64,000 nt of DNA. Source: a virus. A program made the position numbers and the translations under genes. Of the stretch, positions 54,116 to 62,980 are shown piece by piece; position 1 is the stretch's first letter, and every line of letters starts with the position of its first letter. The stretch spans positions 54,413-118,412 of IMG/VR virus record IMGVR_UViG_3300047557_002741. One strand, 5' to 3'. The notes below the pieces were generated by a model. The model did not search any database. It saw only the letters and a program-made list of their open reading frames with translations, and was not told where the DNA came from.

Positions 54116-55211
54116 TATATTGTTCAGTCCGTTCAGGTTGTGACGGCATTTGGAAATCAGCATCTACTTTATCATAAAGTTCAAGGAATGCTTGTTTGGT
54201 TTCATCATCAAAGCGGTTTACACACACTTGGATTGCCTTTGCTTTATCTTGGAAGATGCTATAGGCACGGATGATATGAACCAAACGGCGGGTACTGATG
54301 ATTTCCTCAATACCACCATCATAAAATGTTTTACGAATAATGTCACTCCAATCAACCAACCGCTTGCAGAAATCACGGTCTTCCACGCCAAGATCCAGAG
54401 CAACGCCTTCAAGGATCTTCTGCTCGGTGGCAGGAGCAGGATAGGACTGCTCAAAGGTCACGGGGAAACGTTCCAGGAATGCCTCATTGAGCACGTTGGT
54501 GCCGATGAACCTACCGTCATCAGAACCCTTGCCCTTAGTGTTTGCGGTGGCAATCACGTTGAATCCAGCAGCGGGTTTGACCCAGCGACCAATCTTCTTC
54601 AGGAAGACACCTTTACCCTCCAGAATGGATTGGAGACACAAGATTTTGTTGGAAGCAAGGTCAATCTCATCAAGAAGAAGAATCGCGCCACGCTCCAGTG
54701 CCTCAATCACAGGACCATTATGCCAGGCAGTATTTCCATCAACAAGACGGAAACCTCCGATAAGATCGTCTTCATCAGTCTCAATAGTGATGTTAACACG
54801 AATCAATTCACGCTTAAGTTGAGCACACGCTTGCTCCACCGAGAACGTTTTACCGTTACCCGAAAGACCCGTAATGAACGTAGGGTAAAAGAGACGGGAC
54901 TGAATAATCTTTTTAATATCGTTAAAGTTACCAAACTTGACGAAGGTATCATCTTTATCAGGAATAAGGTTTTGCTCTACAGGAGGAACCACGGCAGGTG
55001 CTTGGAAAGTACGTTCGATTTCTTCTACCTTTTGTTGAGTTACTTCAAGATTCCATTTACCACGACCGACTTTAAACGGTTCAAGTTTTTTAGTTACAGT
55101 CTGATAGTTAGAGTCATTCAGAGCACACCAAGCACGAATATCGGCACCAGTCACAGTGTTGCCGTAGAGTGCCTGAAGAGAAGTGCGGATGTAGTCGGAA
55201 GAGAGTGTCAT
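54093..55211 (-). CDS. cobS: CobS/MoxR-like AAA+ ATPase
   Basis: 372-aa AAA+ ATPase of the CobS/CbbQ-MoxR group, a cyanophage core gene. Walker A FITGLSGNGKTFSVEQA, Walker B GAILLLDEIDLASNK, sensor ATANTKGKGSDDG, arginine-finger region FLERFPVTFEQ. In bacteria CobS/CobT power cobaltochelatase, but such pairs also remodel other proteins. A VWA/HExxH partner is the next gene upstream. The start at 55211 (MTLSSDY) follows a TATAAT box. Confidence 0.87.
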   Translation of the reverse strand: MTLSSDYIRTSLQALYGNTVTGADIRAWCALNDSNYQTVTKKLEPFKVGRGKWNLEVTQQKVEEIERTFQAPAVVPPVEQNLIPDKDDTFVKFGNFNDIKKIIQSRLFYPTFITGLSGNGKTFSVEQACAQLKRELIRVNITIETDEDDLIGGFRLVDGNTAWHNGPVIEALERGAILLLDEIDLASNKILCLQSILEGKGVFLKKIGRWVKPAAGFNVIATANTKGKGSDDGRFIGTNVLNEAFLERFPVTFEQSYPAPATEQKILEGVALDLGVEDRDFCKRLVDWSDIIRKTFYDGGIEEIISTRRLVHIIRAYSIFQDKAKAIQVCVNRFDDETKQAFLELYDKVDADFQMPSQPERTEQYIDDRQAN

Positions 55212-55241
55212 TCGTTTGTTTTGTTTCAACCTAGTCATTAT

Positions 55242-55268
55242 AAACGAAAAAGGGGTCCTCTTGTGACC
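55242..55268 (-). terminator. Intrinsic terminator before the CobS-like gene
   Basis: GGGTC/GACCC stem with a 6-base loop then five T on the minus strand. A TATAAT box follows 2-10 bases later. Confidence 0.65.
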
Positions 55269-55312
55269 CACATGGTCAGTTCGCTAACTGGTCGTCGAAT
55301 TTCTCAAGTAAA

Positions 55313-55462
55313 TCACTTCAATTCATAATCTGGATATTTTTCTCGAACTTTATCTCTAAATCTACCATTAAATGATGGAGGATTTAGTTCTCTTTTTTGG
55401 GTGATAATTTTATTGTTGTGATCAATATTTAAAAGTTTATCGATGTTGTCAGTTTTTTTCAT
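55313..55462 (-). CDS. Hypothetical protein (49 aa)
   Basis: Starts MKKTDNIDKLLNIDHNNKII; a basic helical protein ending KYPDYELK. Its ATG overlaps the stop of the VWA gene (ATGA), so translation is coupled. No family recognised. Confidence 0.6.
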   Translation of the reverse strand: MKKTDNIDKLLNIDHNNKIITQKRELNPPSFNGRFRDKVREKYPDYELK

Positions 55463-57648
55463 GCTACCAATGAAATAAACTCACCAAGAACTTTTTTATT
55501 TAGTTTCTTAGTCTTCAAAGACTTGACAAAAGCAGATTTGATTTGTGCTTTGGTTGCACATTCATGAACATCAAACTCAGTGTCTTGAGCAAGTGCAGAT
55601 GCAGACATACCAAAGTATGCATCATATCCAGAGTTGGTGATAGTAAAACTTTTCATTTTTTTCCAGTCACTTTGAATTTTTTCATACTGCTTATCAAGTT
55701 GCGAATGATAAAGTTGAATAAAACGACTTGCGTTACGGTTCTCAAGAACACGAATACCAATAAAGTTCATAGAAGAAAACTTATCCTTCAGGTTCTTCAG
55801 AAGAGCGTCAGTAAATGCATGATAACCATAACCAACACTATAGGTTGTTCCAAGTTTACGATCACGAAGAAATGTAGAACCAGGATAAGTATAACCAGTA
55901 CCAAGAACAGGTTCTTTTGAGTAAGAACGACGAACTTCTTTGTGGTAAACAAGTTGATTTGCTTCACCATCAGTAAGAACAATACACTGAACTTTCTGAA
56001 GTTTGTTTTCTTTTTGGAACTTAGGAAGAATTTGATGCAGAGCAATCAATGATTCATTCAAAGGAGTTCCGGACAAAGACATACGATGAGAGAAAGTATA
56101 AGGAGAACTATAAGTCCTACCAAAGCAATAAGCAAGACGCCAGATGTTAAGCAGTTGATGCTCCAGTTCTTTACCAGAAACTTTGCTTGTGAGAATATTC
56201 ATCATTGTGAATGTTTCATCTACAAGCAATAGATTTTCCTTTTTCTTATAGTGAGGAGTGCGATCAGCCGCAAGATACCTATCATTCTCATAATCATATT
56301 CTCCACGACGCCATTCATTAGTGAAAGCATATACTTCAAAGGGAATAGAAACCTTCTTGCAGAACCAAACGAGATTGAAGAGTTGCTTGCAAGTATCAAG
56401 CATCACATCTCCCATAGAACCACTCCAGTCCAGTACAAATACAAGACCATGATTCTTTCCATCAGGAAGTACGGAAACTTTCTTGAATAGATCTTCATTA
56501 TACTTGTAAGTGTGAAGACGGGAGGTATCAAGAACTCCAGTACGAGCAGTTGATGCACGAGCATACTGATCTGCTGCTTTGCGACATTCAAACTCTTTCA
56601 CTAGATAGTTGACTTCTTTCTGAGCAGAAGACTTGAACTTCCTAAACTCAGTATCAGATTCTTTATAAAGATTTGTTGGAGTAATATTTTTTTCTTGTGA
56701 CCAATCATTATGAATTTTTTGTTGATGAGCAAATGAGTTGTCAATATCTTTATGAACTTCAGAATTCTTAGCAATTACGGTGTCAAGATTCAATTGAGGA
56801 ACTTCTACATAGGTATTTTCATAAGGATCATTTCCCACAAGATCACGAATCTTTTCTTCTAGAGAATCTGCAGTGCGAACTTCAGGTTCATACTCATCAC
56901 TAGAAGAATTTACTGGAGTTTGCTCTCCTTGAGCAGTTCCACCATAAGAACCATCATCCTCTTTTGGTTGTGGGTTATCACTCTCACCATCTTGTTCCGA
57001 AGAGGAGTCATTAGTCTCCACTATTTCATTGGCAGGAGACTGAGAGTTTCCTTGAGTTTCGTGCGTATCAAAATCAGAAACTTTTTGTTCTTGCTCTTTT
57101 TCTTTCTTACAATACTTATAAAGTTCTTCAGCAGCAATCAGAACATCGGCAAAAGTTTCTGTTGCAGAAATCAAATTGACAATTTCTGATTCTTCACCAT
57201 CTTCAATAGGAATATAAGTATAATTTCCAATTTTGAAAAGAAGATTTGCACGGTCAGCAAGATTAAATTTAGAAATGTCTTCTTCTTTAATTTGAAAGAA
57301 GTCATCTTCGTTCAGTTCCTTATAACCATTGAAGAAAGTCTTAGCAAGACCTGCATACTTACGTTTCATTAATTTTTCAACGCGAACATCTTCTACAACG
57401 TTCACAAACTGAGCAGGAATCTTTACCGTATCTGTCCAATCCTCATCAGGTGTATAGAGAGCGTGACCGACCTCATGACCCACCAGAAGGTCATATACAA
57501 GACCACTTGCCTTCTCCCATAGAGGAAGCGTAAGAACACGAGTATGGACGTTGAAGCAGGCAGTAGAGACCTTCTTGTGCTCTACCACCAAATCTTCAGT
57601 GGCAAGCAGTTTGGCAAGTTGAGATTTGATTTCGTGACGAACAGGCAT
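55459..57648 (-). CDS. HExxH plus VWA protein, CobT-like partner
   Basis: 729-aa protein. Residues 50-100 carry a zinc-protease-like motif LVGHEVGHALYTPDED (HExxH at 58-62) and a later EDVRVEKLM, a possible third zinc ligand at Glu86. Middle: acidic, Ser/Asn-rich linker. The C-terminal half has a VWA/MIDAS domain LVFVLDWSGSMGDVML. VWA proteins of this kind pair with MoxR/CobS ATPases, the next-but-one gene. Whether it acts as chelatase, protease regulator or chaperone is open. Starts at the ATG (MPVRHEIKS) at 57648. Confidence 0.8.
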   Translation of the reverse strand: MPVRHEIKSQLAKLLATEDLVVEHKKVSTACFNVHTRVLTLPLWEKASGLVYDLLVGHEVGHALYTPDEDWTDTVKIPAQFVNVVEDVRVEKLMKRKYAGLAKTFFNGYKELNEDDFFQIKEEDISKFNLADRANLLFKIGNYTYIPIEDGEESEIVNLISATETFADVLIAAEELYKYCKKEKEQEQKVSDFDTHETQGNSQSPANEIVETNDSSSEQDGESDNPQPKEDDGSYGGTAQGEQTPVNSSSDEYEPEVRTADSLEEKIRDLVGNDPYENTYVEVPQLNLDTVIAKNSEVHKDIDNSFAHQQKIHNDWSQEKNITPTNLYKESDTEFRKFKSSAQKEVNYLVKEFECRKAADQYARASTARTGVLDTSRLHTYKYNEDLFKKVSVLPDGKNHGLVFVLDWSGSMGDVMLDTCKQLFNLVWFCKKVSIPFEVYAFTNEWRRGEYDYENDRYLAADRTPHYKKKENLLLVDETFTMMNILTSKVSGKELEHQLLNIWRLAYCFGRTYSSPYTFSHRMSLSGTPLNESLIALHQILPKFQKENKLQKVQCIVLTDGEANQLVYHKEVRRSYSKEPVLGTGYTYPGSTFLRDRKLGTTYSVGYGYHAFTDALLKNLKDKFSSMNFIGIRVLENRNASRFIQLYHSQLDKQYEKIQSDWKKMKSFTITNSGYDAYFGMSASALAQDTEFDVHECATKAQIKSAFVKSLKTKKLNKKVLGEFISLVA

Positions 57649-57676
57649 TAGTTTGTTGCGTATGAAATCATTATAC

Positions 57677-57700
57677 AAAAAAAAGAGGCCTTGCGACCTC
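57677..57700 (-). terminator. Intrinsic terminator after the basic head-type gene
   Basis: GAGG/CCTC stem with an 8-base loop, eight T on the minus strand, 27 bases past the stop of the gene at 57728. Confidence 0.7.
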
Positions 57701-57727
57701 CTAGTGGACAGTTTGAAAAGTGTCTTA

Positions 57728-58798
57728 TTACATTCCATACTTTTCAAAATCAGCTCGCGCATCTGCAGCTGCTTGCTTATGTTGATTTTGCCTATATTCT
57801 CCGGATTTCGATCTATTTTTTCTCGCCTGAGAAGTTGAATATTTTCTTTCAATAGGAGTATCTAATTTATCTGCCACAATTCTAAGGACATCTCCACGAT
57901 CACCGCCAAGTCTTTTTGCTTGTCTTTCTATTTTTCCTCGATTCATTCTTTTAAATCCTTCGTCTAAAACTTCCCCACACCACTCTTCACTCATATTCAT
58001 AAGAATTACTTCAGCACCTTCAACAGTTTCGGCATATCCTTCATCAAGAAGATGTGAAAGGATGTAGTCATATTCCTCTTTACTGAGAGCACGTCTTCTA
58101 GCAGTAGATGCTCCAAGAGTGCGCCCAAGAGCACCTCCAGCGGCAGTAAGAACTTGAGTGTGACGTTTAACACCTTTATGAGTAGCAACTCTTGCTTGCC
58201 TTGCCAGTCTAGAATCACTTGCTGTATTTAAAGCATCAATTCCAGTTTTAACTGCTTTACCTACAGTTTGAGCGGTTTTTTTAGTCAATTCAATATCCTG
58301 CTTGGCTTTCTTAACAGCACCGCCAAGAGCAGCTCCAAGTCTTCCAGCAATTCCCATTCTAGTTTGAGTTGGAGTTGAGGAAGATGCTGGTTGTTTTGCT
58401 TGTGCGGATGCAACAGCACCTTCTCTTTTCTTAATTACACCAGAAACTCCACCAGAAATACCACCTCTTACGGTTCCACCATATTTTTTAATAGCTGCTT
58501 TTGTGGTGCTTTGCGGTCTGCTTCCCTTAGGTCCAACTAAAATTTTATTTTTCTTATCTGCCATTTTTTGGAGGCGAGTTTGAGATGCCTCTTCCAAATA
58601 AGACTCCTCTACAATTTCATCAACCCAATCAACAAACTCATCTTCACCAAGTTCTTCAATTAGAATATCAATTCCATACTCATTCAGACCCATCTCATAG
58701 AAATACTCAGTAGCAATTTCAACCTCTTCACTAATATACTGAGGTTGATAAACAGAAATATATGCTTCTGAAAGATTGCGAATGTCTTTTGCGTCCAT
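57728..58798 (-). CDS. Head-associated-type protein, paralogue of 38996-40153
   Basis: 356-aa protein: N-terminal module MDAKDIRNLSEAYISVY, acidic helices, a basic Gly/Ala/Lys core (100-240), and the repeat of the C-terminal module (ILSHLLDEGYAETVEGAEVILMNMSEEW), then a charged tail. Shares modules with the protein at 38996-40153. Late promoter TATAAATA 21 bases upstream. Virion or prohead role inferred. Confidence 0.7.
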   Translation of the reverse strand: MDAKDIRNLSEAYISVYQPQYISEEVEIATEYFYEMGLNEYGIDILIEELGEDEFVDWVDEIVEESYLEEASQTRLQKMADKKNKILVGPKGSRPQSTTKAAIKKYGGTVRGGISGGVSGVIKKREGAVASAQAKQPASSSTPTQTRMGIAGRLGAALGGAVKKAKQDIELTKKTAQTVGKAVKTGIDALNTASDSRLARQARVATHKGVKRHTQVLTAAGGALGRTLGASTARRRALSKEEYDYILSHLLDEGYAETVEGAEVILMNMSEEWCGEVLDEGFKRMNRGKIERQAKRLGGDRGDVLRIVADKLDTPIERKYSTSQARKNRSKSGEYRQNQHKQAAADARADFEKYGM

Positions 58799-58818
58799 TG
58801 TTACAAATACTTTTTAGT

Positions 58819-58826
58819 TATTTATA
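58819..58826 (-). promoter_or_regulatory. T4-type late promoter
   Basis: TATAAATA on the minus strand directly after the terminator T-run at 58826-58830, and inside the stop region of the 45-aa gene. Confidence 0.7.
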
Positions 58827-58959
58827 AAAAAGAAGCGCCTCGGTGATGGAGACGCTTCTTAAGTGCTTGTCTTCGGGATTTTGCTTGTCGCAATGCTTGT
58901 GGTTTAAGTTTTCGTTTTTGCTGTTTACCGGAGTTGTGTTGCCAGTTTGGAGTGTTCAT
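58822..58959 (-). CDS. 45-aa strongly basic protein
   Basis: Starts MNTPNWQHNSGKQQKRKLKP at 58959 and ends LHHRGASFL: many Lys and Arg, so a nucleic-acid-binding role is plausible. Its last 13 codons are read through the terminator stem and its stop lies in the late promoter, so it would be transcribed only before termination. Moderate support. Confidence 0.55.
   Translation of the reverse strand: MNTPNWQHNSGKQQKRKLKPQALRQAKSRRQALKKRLHHRGASFL
58826..58860 (-). terminator. Intrinsic terminator fused to a late promoter
   Basis: AAGAAGCG/CGCTTCTT stem with an inner CTC/GAG, five to six T on the minus strand. It lies wholly within the end of the 45-aa gene. Confidence 0.75.
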
Positions 58960-58973
58960 TATTCTTAAGAGGT

Positions 58974-60686
58974 TTAGACTATCATACGCGAAAAACCTTT
59001 GACTTTCTCAAACTTTATGACACTTTCAAATCTGTCCTCTAGACCAGTCTTATGAGAGATGACAAATATATTAGCATCTTTAATGACATAACGGATAATC
59101 TTAAGGAACTCTTCTGTTCCAAATCCATCAAGTGAAGAATCAAACACCTCATCCATAATCAAAAGATTTGTATTGACTGAGTTTTTCATTCTTGCAACTT
59201 CTCTCCAAGTAAAGAGTAATGCAAGGTCTATTCTCATTTTTTCACCTTCACTAAAAGAGGCATATGAGAAATCTTCATGAATTGGAGACTGGACGGTTTC
59301 GTTAAATTCCTCATCAAGAGTGAAGTTAATATAGAAATCCATCATCTGAAGATAACGGTTTACTTGCTGATTTATCAGCGGTAGATACTTCTTAATGATT
59401 TTGGATTTTACTCCACCGTCTTTAAGCAAACTATACGAAAAATCGTAATAGTTGATTGTGTCTTTTTTAGAAGCGAGTTCGTCGTATGTTGTTTTTAAGT
59501 TTTTATTGAAGGATTCTAACTTCTCATGTTCAGAATTTCGGTTTGCAAGTTGTTCGGTAATTTTTTGAATTTCCGATTCAAGATTTCGGATTTGTCTCCG
59601 CAATCCATTAATCTTAATATTGTTTTGAGAAATGCCATTCGTTAAGTTTGAAATCTCCTTCGATAGAGTATTGAATTGACGCTCTCGCTCCTCTTCCTCT
59701 TTAATTGCCTCTTCTAGTTCTTTATAACCAGATTGCAACTCCTTTGCTTTATCTTGAGCGTTCTTAATTCTATTTATTCTAAACTCTTCATCAATGGATT
59801 GTGTGCATGTAGGGCATACCGTATTCTCAGTAAAGAACTTATGTTCTTTTGTAATTGTGGATACTTTTTGAGAAATTTTTCCTTTAAGATTTCCTAGTTT
59901 ACGAAGTTTTTCAGCATATCCAGTAATTGCATCTTGCTCACGAATAAGTGCTCTAAGAGGTTCTTCTACAGACTCATTTTCTTGCGTATATTGTTCAATT
60001 TCTTTATCCAAATCGGAAATTTTCCGATTATTATTGTTTATATTATCTTTTCCTCTATTTTCAAGTTCTTCAATAAATTCTTCCTGCATCTGAACTTTAT
60101 CAAGAAGAGATTCTTTCTTAAGTTCAAGAGTTTTAATTTCATCTTTAATTGAACGAATCTTTTCTTTAATTACAACATTCATAGAAGAAAATATTTTAAT
60201 ATCAAGAAGATCCTCAATTACTTCTCTACGATGAGATGCAGGCAGTTGCATGAAAGGAACAAAAGTACTACTACCCAAAATCACGATTTGAGTAAAAGAC
60301 TTGTAGTTCATCTTTAAAACATTTTGCTCTAACCACTTCTGCTGATCTATAGCTGCAGCAGACTGATCTAAAAGAGAGTCATCACGATAAATCTCAAAAA
60401 TATTAGGTTTGATACCTCTCACCACTTTCCACGAAGTGCTTCCAATATCAAACTCAACCTCAACTCTACAATCCTTATCATTTACAGAATTGATGAGTTG
60501 AGGTTTATTAATTTTACGGAATGGTTTACCAAACAAAGAAAATGTTAGAGCATCAAGAACTGTACTTTTTCCCGCACCATTAGAACCAATAATGAGATTT
60601 GTTGAATTTTTTGTAAAATCAACCTCAGTTTCATGTTGTCCGGTAGAAAGAAAATTACGCCATTTTATAGTTTTAAATAAAATCAT
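58974..60686 (-). CDS. 46: Recombination endonuclease subunit gp46
   Basis: 570-aa SMC/Rad50-like ATPase. Walker A LIIGSNGAGKST at about 31-42, a long coiled coil (200-390) with zinc-hook CPTC in the middle, signature SEGEKMRIDLALL, Walker B LLIMDEVFDSSLDG. With gp47 it processes DNA ends for recombination. It overlaps the DUF3110-like gene by 14 bases. Confidence 0.95.
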   Translation of the reverse strand: MILFKTIKWRNFLSTGQHETEVDFTKNSTNLIIGSNGAGKSTVLDALTFSLFGKPFRKINKPQLINSVNDKDCRVEVEFDIGSTSWKVVRGIKPNIFEIYRDDSLLDQSAAAIDQQKWLEQNVLKMNYKSFTQIVILGSSTFVPFMQLPASHRREVIEDLLDIKIFSSMNVVIKEKIRSIKDEIKTLELKKESLLDKVQMQEEFIEELENRGKDNINNNNRKISDLDKEIEQYTQENESVEEPLRALIREQDAITGYAEKLRKLGNLKGKISQKVSTITKEHKFFTENTVCPTCTQSIDEEFRINRIKNAQDKAKELQSGYKELEEAIKEEEERERQFNTLSKEISNLTNGISQNNIKINGLRRQIRNLESEIQKITEQLANRNSEHEKLESFNKNLKTTYDELASKKDTINYYDFSYSLLKDGGVKSKIIKKYLPLINQQVNRYLQMMDFYINFTLDEEFNETVQSPIHEDFSYASFSEGEKMRIDLALLFTWREVARMKNSVNTNLLIMDEVFDSSLDGFGTEEFLKIIRYVIKDANIFVISHKTGLEDRFESVIKFEKVKGFSRMIV

Positions 60687-60948
60687 GAGTTACATTACTT
60701 GGAGGAATAACAATATCATTTGAGGTAATTACTGTATATTGATAATCATGAAGTTCGCAAGTTTTTATCATAACTTCATCTTCAATTTCAATTACATGCA
60801 TTTCTGGATATCCATCATCTTCTAACATCATAGCATATCTAACTGCATCATCCTCCTCTTCAAACAGATAGAGAATATGATCACCATCATCGTTTAAAAC
60901 GGAATATGCACCTTCAGTTTCTCTGCCGTTGATTGTTAGAATAAACAT
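60673..60948 (-). CDS. DUF3110-like protein
   Basis: 91-aa protein. MFILTINGRETEGAYSVLNDDG, HILYLFEEEDDAVRYAMMLEDDGYPEMHVIEIED matches the cyanobacterial DUF3110 pattern (VxxLFExExDAxRYAxxLExxxFPxxxV). Function unknown; the gene sits between gp47 and gp46, sharing one base with the gp47 stop. Confidence 0.65.
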   Translation of the reverse strand: MFILTINGRETEGAYSVLNDDGDHILYLFEEEDDAVRYAMMLEDDGYPEMHVIEIEDEVMIKTCELHDYQYTVITSNDIVIPPSNVTHDFI

Positions 60949-61988
60949 TAAACCATCTCACATGCCTCTTGATAAACTTCTTGCAATAGTTTTTGAACTA
61001 GTGATTTATCAAGATTTACTTCAGACTCCTCAATATATCTATTCAGAATTGAAAGTGTATCTTCAGATTCAAATACTTCGAAATTTTCAGATTCTTGAAT
61101 ATCAAAATTTTCAATTACCTTAAGTTCCGCAACATTAGATGTGTATAGTTTATCAATAAATTTTTCAAACTTTTTGGTGTCTGTTTTTTTACGAACAACT
61201 ACTTTTACGATTTTATTCTCATATTCTCGTGTATCAAAAGTTTGATAGTTAGTATCTTCATAATAAATGTTATGAAACATTTTATAAGGATTATCAATAG
61301 ATTCGTGATCTAAAGTTTCAGTATCAAAGATAGTAAACCCACGGGTATCACCTACGTCTGTCCAATAAATCTCATAAGGATTTCCTAGATAAAAGACTAC
61401 TCCGTTATTCGATCTAGTGTGATAGTGTCCCGAATAGACCCTGGTGAACTTATCAAATAGTTTGCTTTCCAGACCATGCTCCATGACGATTTGTCTATTA
61501 ACTCTAAATCCTTGGAGTTCAAGGTGCCCCATCGCACACTTGCAAGCAGTCTTTTTAATGAGTTTGAGAGTTTGCTCTTCATTTTCTTGATTAATCCAGG
61601 GTATAAAAAGTATAGGTAGTTTACCCAACATTACTTCTGTTGGTTCAGAATAAACGGTTACATTATCATATTCACGTAGAAGCAAATCTACTGCGTTTAC
61701 ATTATTAGTATTTTTATAATAAGCAGTATGATTTCCAACGATCGTATGAACTCGCACTCCCATTTCCTGGAGACGATCATAATAATTGTTTTTAGCCCAG
61801 GAAAGTGATGAAAAATCAATACCTTTACGACTATCAAATGTATCGCCCATATCAACAACTGTGGTAATCCCGTACTGTTCCAGCGTAGGGAAAAACACGT
61901 CATTATAGAACTTTAAAAAATAATCATGAAAAAGTTTTGAATTTTTTCTGGCACCAAAGTGCTGATCTGTGATGATTGCGACTTTCAT
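60948..61988 (-). CDS. 47: Recombination nuclease subunit gp47
   Basis: 346-aa Mre11-like metallophosphatase nuclease. Phosphoesterase motifs TDQHFGAR at 7-14, VVDMGDTFDSRKG, TIVGNHTAYY, GHLEL and SGHYHTRS. Partner of gp46. Starts MKVAIITDQ directly after gp55, separated by no bases. Confidence 0.95.
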   Translation of the reverse strand: MKVAIITDQHFGARKNSKLFHDYFLKFYNDVFFPTLEQYGITTVVDMGDTFDSRKGIDFSSLSWAKNNYYDRLQEMGVRVHTIVGNHTAYYKNTNNVNAVDLLLREYDNVTVYSEPTEVMLGKLPILFIPWINQENEEQTLKLIKKTACKCAMGHLELQGFRVNRQIVMEHGLESKLFDKFTRVYSGHYHTRSNNGVVFYLGNPYEIYWTDVGDTRGFTIFDTETLDHESIDNPYKMFHNIYYEDTNYQTFDTREYENKIVKVVVRKKTDTKKFEKFIDKLYTSNVAELKVIENFDIQESENFEVFESEDTLSILNRYIEESEVNLDKSLVQKLLQEVYQEACEMV

Positions 61989-62483
61989 TCAATAGCGAAG
62001 TTTAGAATGCACTGCGTCTTTAATCGAATTATAGTCGCTATAGTTGCTTCCGTCAATAGAGTTGTCCTCAAATACTTCAGAGTATCCAGAACGCTCAAGG
62101 ATTTTGTTCTTGATTTCTAACTGACGCTTCTCTCTTTGAATACGACGAAGAAAAGCGTAGTGAATGATTTGAGTGAAGTAAGCAAAAGGATTCTGTGACT
62201 TCTCAGGATTGAAGTTGTGAATATACTGAACGCAGTTTTCAATACCATCGGAAATCATGTCTTCCTTAAACATATAGTTTACGAAGTTAGGTTTAAAGGA
62301 AAGATGATTTGCGATCTTCAGGAAACACTCTCCAATGTAGCGAGGAATGGGAGGTTTTGGTTTTCCTTGAATCTCTGCGATTTCTTTATCTTCGCGGTAT
62401 TTAATCAATGCTGCAAGAAACTCTTTGTTATTGACGTAATGCTCTGACCTCTTTCTTTTGGTCATGACTGCTGTGGTAATCAT
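61989..62483 (-). CDS. 55: Late-transcription sigma factor gp55
   Basis: 164-aa sigma-family protein that recognises TATAAATA late promoters. KPPIPRYIGECFLKIANHLSFKPNFVNYMFKEDMISDGIENC is region 2-like; NFNPEKSQNPFAYFTQIIHYAFLRRIQREKRQ follows. The TATAAATA boxes in this window are its probable targets. Two possible ATGs; 62483 gives the full length. A strong promoter lies upstream. Confidence 0.93.
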   Translation of the reverse strand: MITTAVMTKRKRSEHYVNNKEFLAALIKYREDKEIAEIQGKPKPPIPRYIGECFLKIANHLSFKPNFVNYMFKEDMISDGIENCVQYIHNFNPEKSQNPFAYFTQIIHYAFLRRIQREKRQLEIKNKILERSGYSEVFEDNSIDGSNYSDYNSIKDAVHSKLRY

Positions 62484-62508
62484 AAGTTTTTATCATTATT
62501 ATGTATAA

Positions 62509-62537
62509 ATTATACCATCTATAAAAATACTTGACAA
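62509..62537 (-). promoter_or_regulatory. Sigma-70 promoter of gp55-gp47-gp46
   Basis: TTGTCA, 17 bases, TATAAT on the minus strand, 26 bases before the gp55 ATG. Confidence 0.75.
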
Positions 62538-62587
62538 GGTATTCAAAACCTTGTACAATTACCTTTGTCGAGGTTGAAAAGATTGAT

Positions 62588-62980
62588 TTAGCTATTTTTA
62601 TAAAGCTTTTCTAATATCTCCTTAGCATCATTAACATTAGCAAGATATCCCATTCTACGATTAATTTTAGAATGATTATTCCTATCTTTTACAGATTGAC
62701 GAACATAAGATTGATACATCATAATTATTTCTATATCAGAAGATTCAGAGAGAGTTAATACATCATCAAGATTAATAATAAACATATCTTCTGTTGTTGT
62801 TTTTAACCATGGTTCTATTTTATATCCAACTGTTCCAGATCTACTTTTTATTTCATTAATAATAATTGGGTTTGTAATAATTAATAAGGTTTTATCTTCT
62901 TCTTCAGAAGCTGCTACTTTGGCAAAGATTTCTTCACCTGTTTTAAGTTTTAAAGTTGCATAAAAATCATCTTCTATCAT
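62588..62980 (-). CDS. Hypothetical protein, paralogue of 48486-48755
   Basis: 130-aa protein: MIEDDFYATLKLKTGEEIFAK, LLIITNPIIINEI, YKIEPWLKTTTEDMFIINLDDVLTLSESS, then MMYQSYVRQ. The second half matches the 89-aa protein before gp43. Compact Sm-like or beta-barrel pattern. It overlaps the uvsW end by 14 bases. Function unknown. Confidence 0.65.
   Translation of the reverse strand: MIEDDFYATLKLKTGEEIFAKVAASEEEDKTLLIITNPIIINEIKSRSGTVGYKIEPWLKTTTEDMFIINLDDVLTLSESSDIEIIMMYQSYVRQSVKDRNNHSKINRRMGYLANVNDAKEILEKLYKNS

Noticed and set aside
54150-55328. 392-codon open frame on the plus strand opposite the CobS-like gene
   Set aside because: Mirror of a strongly conserved AAA+ ATPase; no start context, and no other gene in the window is on the plus strand.
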